Of a stretch of 9,286 bases of DNA, positions 6,416-9,286 are shown one piece after another (the stretch's first letter is position 1; every line of letters begins with the position of its first letter). The translations under genes were made by a program, and so were the position numbers. A model generated the notes under the pieces. That model searched no databases, was not told where the DNA came from, and saw only the letters and a list, made by a program, of their open reading frames with translations. Source of the stretch: an uncultured bacterium (lineage in GTDB: Bacteria > Bacillota > Clostridia > Oscillospirales > Oscillospiraceae); contig CAJMQR010000040.1 in the NCBI GenBank assembly GCA_905215665.1, forward strand, positions 1-9,286, written 5' to 3'.

Positions 6416-6444
6416 TTGCGCGGGCAAGCCCGCTGTGATAGAAT
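6416..6444 (+). promoter_or_regulatory. Candidate promoter of the hydrogenase operon, with a dyad in the spacer
   Basis: TTGCGC (6416-6421), a 17-base spacer and TAGAAT (6439-6444), with an extended -10 TG at 6436-6437. A perfect inverted repeat, GCGGGC-AA-GCCCGC (6420-6433), fills most of the spacer and could be an operator. Further down, GCCGCC (6448-6453) can pair with GGCGGC (6471-6476) in the leader. Confidence 0.55.
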
Positions 6445-6496
6445 AAAGCCGCCGTTTTCCAACGTTATCAGGCGGCAGATTTGCGAGGAGAATACT

Positions 6497-8005
6497 ATGC
6501 GAGGAATCCCGTCATTGATCACCGATATCCGAAAAAAGGTATTTACAGAGGTCGCGCGCATGGCCTACGAAAGCAGCGACTATACGAAAGCCGAAGACCT
6601 TCCCTATGTGATCGTCCCCGGAGAGAATCCCCTGCACAGAGAGTCGATTTTTCTGGAGCGGGCCATCGCGGGCGAGCGCATCCGGCTGGCGATGGGCCTG
6701 TCTTTACAGCCGGTGCAGCAGCGCAGCCTTTTGACCGAGGGCATGGATCACGCCGCCATTGCGGAGCAGTATTACGAGCCGCCGCTCATCAACATCATCC
6801 CCTACGCCTGCCACGCCTGTCCTTCAAAGCAGTATCGTGTCACGGAGCTGTGCCAGAACTGTCTGGCCTCCTCCTGCCATCAGGTCTGCCCAAAGGACGC
6901 CATCCGCTTTATCAACGGAAAGAGCTACATCGATCAGAAAGCCTGTATCAGGTGCGGCAAATGCTCCAAGGCCTGTCCCTATCATGCCATCACACTGATT
7001 GAAAGTCCCTGCCAGTCCGTCTGCGGCATGGATGCCATCCGGAAAGACGCCAACGGCCGCGCGGTGATCGATCAGGACAGGTGCGTAGCCTGCGGTCAGT
7101 GTCTTGTGAACTGTCCCTTCGGCGCCATTGTGGACAAGGGACAGATCTATCAGGTGGTGCGCTCCATCATGGAGGGAGAGAAGGTCATCGCGATCGTCGC
7201 GCCGGCCTTTATTGGCCAGTTCGGCAAGCACTCCACGCCGGAAAAATTCACCGCCGCCATGAAGGAGCTGGGGTTTGCCGGCGTGGTGGAGGTGGCCGTC
7301 GGTGCGGATATCTGTACCATGGAGGAAGCGAAGGACTTTCTGGAAAAGGTTCCGTCGCAGCAGCCCTATATGGCAACCTCCTGCTGTCCTGCATGGCACT
7401 CCATGGTCTACAAGCTCTACCCCGATCAGGCAAAGAACATCTCCATGACGCTGACGCCCATGGTCTTTACCGCGCGGCTGCAAAAGAAGGAGCATCCCGG
7501 CTGCAAAGTCGTTTTCGTCGGCCCCTGTGCCGCGAAAAAGCTGGAGGCCATGCGCACAAGCATCCGCAGCGATGTGGATTTTGTGCTGACCTTTGAAGAG
7601 CTGATGGGGATGTTTGAAGCCAGAAACATCGATTTTTCCAAACTTTCCGGCGGAGAAGATATGCGCGAGGGAACCGCGGCAGGCCGCGGCTTTGCAGTCT
7701 CCGGCGGTGTTGCCGGTGCGGTGGCGGGTGTGATCTCCAAAATTGCGCCGGAGCGGGAGATCCGGACCGCCAGCGCCGAGGGTCTGCGCGAATGCCGTCA
7801 GCTTATGGCCGTTGCAAAAGCCGGGAAATACGACGGCTATCTTCTCGAGGGCATGGCCTGTCCCGGCGGCTGCGTGGCGGGCGCGGGAACGCTTCTGCCG
7901 GTGGAGCTTGCGGCCCGTGTGGTCAGTCAGTATCAAAAAGAGGCCGATAAGGCCAGTCCAATGGACAGCCGGTACAGCGAGACAGGAAGCGAGCTGATCG
8001 ACTGA
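6497..8005 (+). CDS. [FeFe] hydrogenase, monomeric, group B-like
   Basis: 502 residues. Residues 105-206 hold exactly 16 cysteines (105, 108, 119, 122, 127, 131, 150, 153, 156, 160, 172, 176, 196, 199, 202, 206), enough for four [4Fe-4S] clusters; the last two groups are standard CxxCxxCxxxCP ferredoxin motifs. The catalytic H-cluster domain follows with all three signatures: TSCCPAW (294-300), GPCAAKKLE (342-350) and EGMACPGGCVAGAG (451-464), so the H-cluster cysteines C297, C344, C455 and C459 and the proton-relay C296 are present. Gly342 replaces the Met of the classic MPC motif, which fits my recollection of group B rather than group A enzymes. It should couple ferredoxin to hydrogen evolution or uptake in the cytoplasm. 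No HydEFG maturases or NAD-linked partner subunits are in view. The ATG at 6497 is chosen for the GAGGAG six bases upstream; the frame stays open 46 codons further upstream without a ribosome site. Confidence 0.95.
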   Translation: MRGIPSLITDIRKKVFTEVARMAYESSDYTKAEDLPYVIVPGENPLHRESIFLERAIAGERIRLAMGLSLQPVQQRSLLTEGMDHAAIAEQYYEPPLINIIPYACHACPSKQYRVTELCQNCLASSCHQVCPKDAIRFINGKSYIDQKACIRCGKCSKACPYHAITLIESPCQSVCGMDAIRKDANGRAVIDQDRCVACGQCLVNCPFGAIVDKGQIYQVVRSIMEGEKVIAIVAPAFIGQFGKHSTPEKFTAAMKELGFAGVVEVAVGADICTMEEAKDFLEKVPSQQPYMATSCCPAWHSMVYKLYPDQAKNISMTLTPMVFTARLQKKEHPGCKVVFVGPCAAKKLEAMRTSIRSDVDFVLTFEELMGMFEARNIDFSKLSGGEDMREGTAAGRGFAVSGGVAGAVAGVISKIAPEREIRTASAEGLRECRQLMAVAKAGKYDGYLLEGMACPGGCVAGAGTLLPVELAARVVSQYQKEADKASPMDSRYSETGSELID

Positions 8006-8535
8006 TGAAAAAGGCGACTCTAAGAATCACATACACGGCGGCGCTGCTGGCGCTGCTGATCGTATTGCAGTGGGCAACGAGGGCGGCCGGCCAGCTCGTG
8101 ACCGGAAGCTGCGTCAACTGCGTGCTGGCCGTTGCTGCGCTGGTTTCCGGCTGGCAGGGAGGTCTGGCCGTCGCGGTCGTGTCTCCCTTTGTAGCCTTTC
8201 TTCTGGGCATCGGGCCGAAGAACATCGCCGTCGTACCCGCCATCGCCGTGGGCAACGCTGTACTTGTGATGCTCCTCTGGCTCTTCCTGCACAGGCGGAT
8301 CACCGTCCTAAATGGCATTTTTGGCGTGCTCGCTGCCGCGGCGGGAAAGTTTCTCGTACTTTATCTGCTGGTGGTGCAGCTTTTGTGCAGGCTCCTGACG
8401 CTGCCGGAGAAGCAGGCGGCGATGTTTTCCTCCATGTTTTCCTGGCCGCAGCTTGTCACCGCGCTGATCGGCGCAGCCGCGGCCATGGCGCTGCTTCCGC
8501 TCGTGCTGCGCGCCCGTACCCACAGGAACGGATAG
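8005..8535 (+). CDS. ECF transporter S component-like membrane protein, substrate unknown
   Basis: 176 residues, very hydrophobic, with five or six helices (about 8-27, 38-52, 53-70, 74-95, 104-130 and 147-170). The pattern LVTGSCVNCVLAVAALVSG followed by VSPFVAFLLGIGPKN and VPAIAVGNAVLVMLLW resembles S components (substrate-binding subunits) of energy-coupling factor transporters as I remember them in clostridia; they work with shared EcfA/EcfT subunits encoded elsewhere. The two cysteines in the GSCVNC stretch (C36, C39) stand out as a CxxC inside the membrane region. Its ATG shares one base with the hydrogenase stop (TGATG), so the two are almost surely co-transcribed and translationally coupled. 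What it carries cannot be told from sequence; a vitamin or other cofactor is the family norm. A terminator follows. Confidence 0.75.
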   Translation: MKKATLRITYTAALLALLIVLQWATRAAGQLVTGSCVNCVLAVAALVSGWQGGLAVAVVSPFVAFLLGIGPKNIAVVPAIAVGNAVLVMLLWLFLHRRITVLNGIFGVLAAAAGKFLVLYLLVVQLLCRLLTLPEKQAAMFSSMFSWPQLVTALIGAAAAMALLPLVLRARTHRNG

Positions 8536-8588
8536 AGCCCCCTTCCCGGCCGTCATGCAGCACGGAAGAACCGTGCCAGATTCTCATA

Positions 8589-8622
8589 AAAAGCGTCTCT
8601 GACAGATGTCTGAGACGCTTTT
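8589..8622 (+). terminator. Terminator of the hydrogenase-transporter operon
   Basis: AAAAGCGTCTC (8589-8599) pairs perfectly with GAGACGCTTTT (8612-8622); the loop can pair further (GAC with GTC). The stem ends in T4 on the plus strand, followed by GTTTC, and in a T run on the other strand, so it may work in both directions. A smaller hairpin, GCACGG with CCGTGC (8560-8576), lies between the stop codon and this stem. Confidence 0.85.
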
Positions 8623-8671
8623 GTTTCAAATCTTGACCAGCCGCGATGAGTGAATTCTGTGAGTCGAAAAA

Positions 8672-8689
8672 TGTCAAAATCAATTGACA
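8672..8689. promoter_or_regulatory. Inverted repeat over the -35 box of the last promoter
   Basis: TGTCAA (8672-8677), six bases, TTGACA (8684-8689). The right arm is itself the consensus -35 box, so part of the symmetry could be chance, but placement fits an operator. Confidence 0.4.
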
Positions 8690-8712
8690 CGCGTCTGTTT
8701 CAGAGCTATGAT
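8684..8712 (+). promoter_or_regulatory. Consensus sigma-A promoter of the secreted Ig-like protein
   Basis: TTGACA (8684-8689), a 17-base spacer and TATGAT (8707-8712): the -35 is perfect and the -10 has one mismatch. Transcription should begin near 8719, giving a leader of about 60 bases before the ATG at 8781. Confidence 0.88.
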
Positions 8713-8725
8713 ATAGGTATATCAT
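8708..8725. promoter_or_regulatory. Perfect inverted repeat over the -10 box and start point, candidate operator
   Basis: ATGATATA-GG-TATATCAT: two 8-base arms, no mismatch, two-base spacer. It covers the -10 and the expected transcription start, the usual site for a repressor. I do not recognise the regulator family from the sequence. Confidence 0.55.
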
Positions 8726-8780
8726 TTCATGACATATAAGCGATTCTGACAGTCTCCGCATTGAGAGGAAAGAAGAGATC

Positions 8781-9286
8781 ATGATGAAAAGAGCGTTTCT
8801 TGTTCTGGTGCTGCTTCTGCTTTTGACTCCGGCGAGGGTCTTTGCCGCGGAGCCTGCATGCCCGGAACTCAACGGAGATCTGCCGGACTGCGACCTGTGC
8901 CCCGGGATGCAGCCTCCCCTTCTTTCCGTAAGTGCCTCTTCTCCGGACGGAGGGACACTGGAATATCAGTGGTACGGCAGCGCGAGCGGAGAAATGTCCG
9001 CGCGCTCTGTCATCGAAGGGGCAACCGGCCCTTCCTACCGTCCGGCGCAGCAGAGCGGGATAATGTACTACTGCGTGGAGATCCGGAACACGGACGCAGA
9101 CGGGCAGCGCAGCGCGCCGGTCTGCACCCGTCTTGCACGGGTCAGCTTTTCCGGCGTCTGGACCAGCCTGAGAATTCTCTCCCTACCGGACAGATTGGAA
9201 TATACCTGCGGCGAAACGCTCGACCTGACCGGCCTGTGCGTGCGGCTGTACTACCCCGGCGGTTACATGGACTTTTCGGACGGCGA
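8781..9286 (+). CDS. Secreted Ig-like domain protein (partial, C-terminus beyond the window)
   Basis: 168 residues are visible and the frame is open at the right edge. A lysine/arginine start and a leucine-rich core (5-15) end in VFA-A at 20-23, a type I signal peptide, so the protein is exported. Residues about 48-115 look like an Ig-like module: LEYQWYGS (60-67) and a later IMYYCVEIRN (94-103) match the YQWY...YYCxVxN pattern of bacterial surface repeats. From about 127 a second module begins, with LRILSLPDRLEYTCGETLDL and LCVRLYYPGGYMDF, the shape of a bacterial Ig-like group 3 domain. Such proteins are usually cell-wall or matrix adhesins, but the anchor or catalytic part lies outside the window. 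Two adjacent ATGs (8781, 8784) are possible; the purine-rich GAGAGGAAAG is 10-15 bases upstream. Confidence 0.85.
   Translation, partial: MMKRAFLVLVLLLLLTPARVFAAEPACPELNGDLPDCDLCPGMQPPLLSVSASSPDGGTLEYQWYGSASGEMSARSVIEGATGPSYRPAQQSGIMYYCVEIRNTDADGQRSAPVCTRLARVSFSGVWTSLRILSLPDRLEYTCGETLDLTGLCVRLYYPGGYMDFSDG

Noticed and set aside
6824..7936. Long minus-strand frame of 370 codons opposite the hydrogenase
   Set aside because: It mirrors the hydrogenase coding region, has no start signal and no family resemblance.
1..9286. CRISPR array, insertion sequence, tRNA, rRNA or phage genes
   Set aside because: No regularly spaced repeats, transposase-like proteins, terminal repeats or RNA-gene signatures were seen on either strand.

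Overview
The window looks like chromosomal DNA from a GC-rich anaerobic member of the Clostridia, most likely a gut Oscillospiraceae-type organism. This rests on strong AGGAGG-type ribosome binding sites, sigma-A promoters, a perfect HrcA operator (CIRCE), a ferredoxin-rich [FeFe] hydrogenase resembling group B enzymes, an ECF-type transporter S component and a secreted serpin. The genus call is inference; nothing here fixes it.

Left half (1-3875), all genes on the minus strand. Read in the direction of transcription: a three-gene overlapping operon (DUF2238-like membrane protein, CDP-alcohol phosphatidyltransferase of the PgsA type, 60-residue zinc-ribbon protein) ending at a terminator near 2259-2296; then a lipoprotein serpin (917-2194) with a terminator of 12 bp stem (852-894); then an XRE-type regulator fused to a membrane domain, cut off by the window edge (711 to beyond 1).

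A divergent intergenic region (3876-4019) switches direction. The right half is all on the plus strand: an OmpR-type response regulator and histidine kinase overlapping by 4 nt; a CIRCE operator two bases after the kinase stop, followed by hsp20 and a strong terminator; a [FeFe] hydrogenase overlapping by one base with an ECF S-component-like membrane protein, then a terminator; and finally a secreted Ig-like protein cut off by the right edge, behind a consensus promoter flanked by two inverted repeats.

The genes do not form one pathway. They read as separate small units: phospholipid/membrane, extracellular protease inhibition, envelope sensing, heat shock, hydrogen metabolism and surface display. 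I found no mobile element, tRNA, rRNA or CRISPR array. The points most worth following up are the elastase-type serpin, the hsp20 leader (CIRCE, direct repeats and a nested stem abutting the ribosome binding site), the hydrogenase-transporter pair, and the paired dyads over the last promoter.
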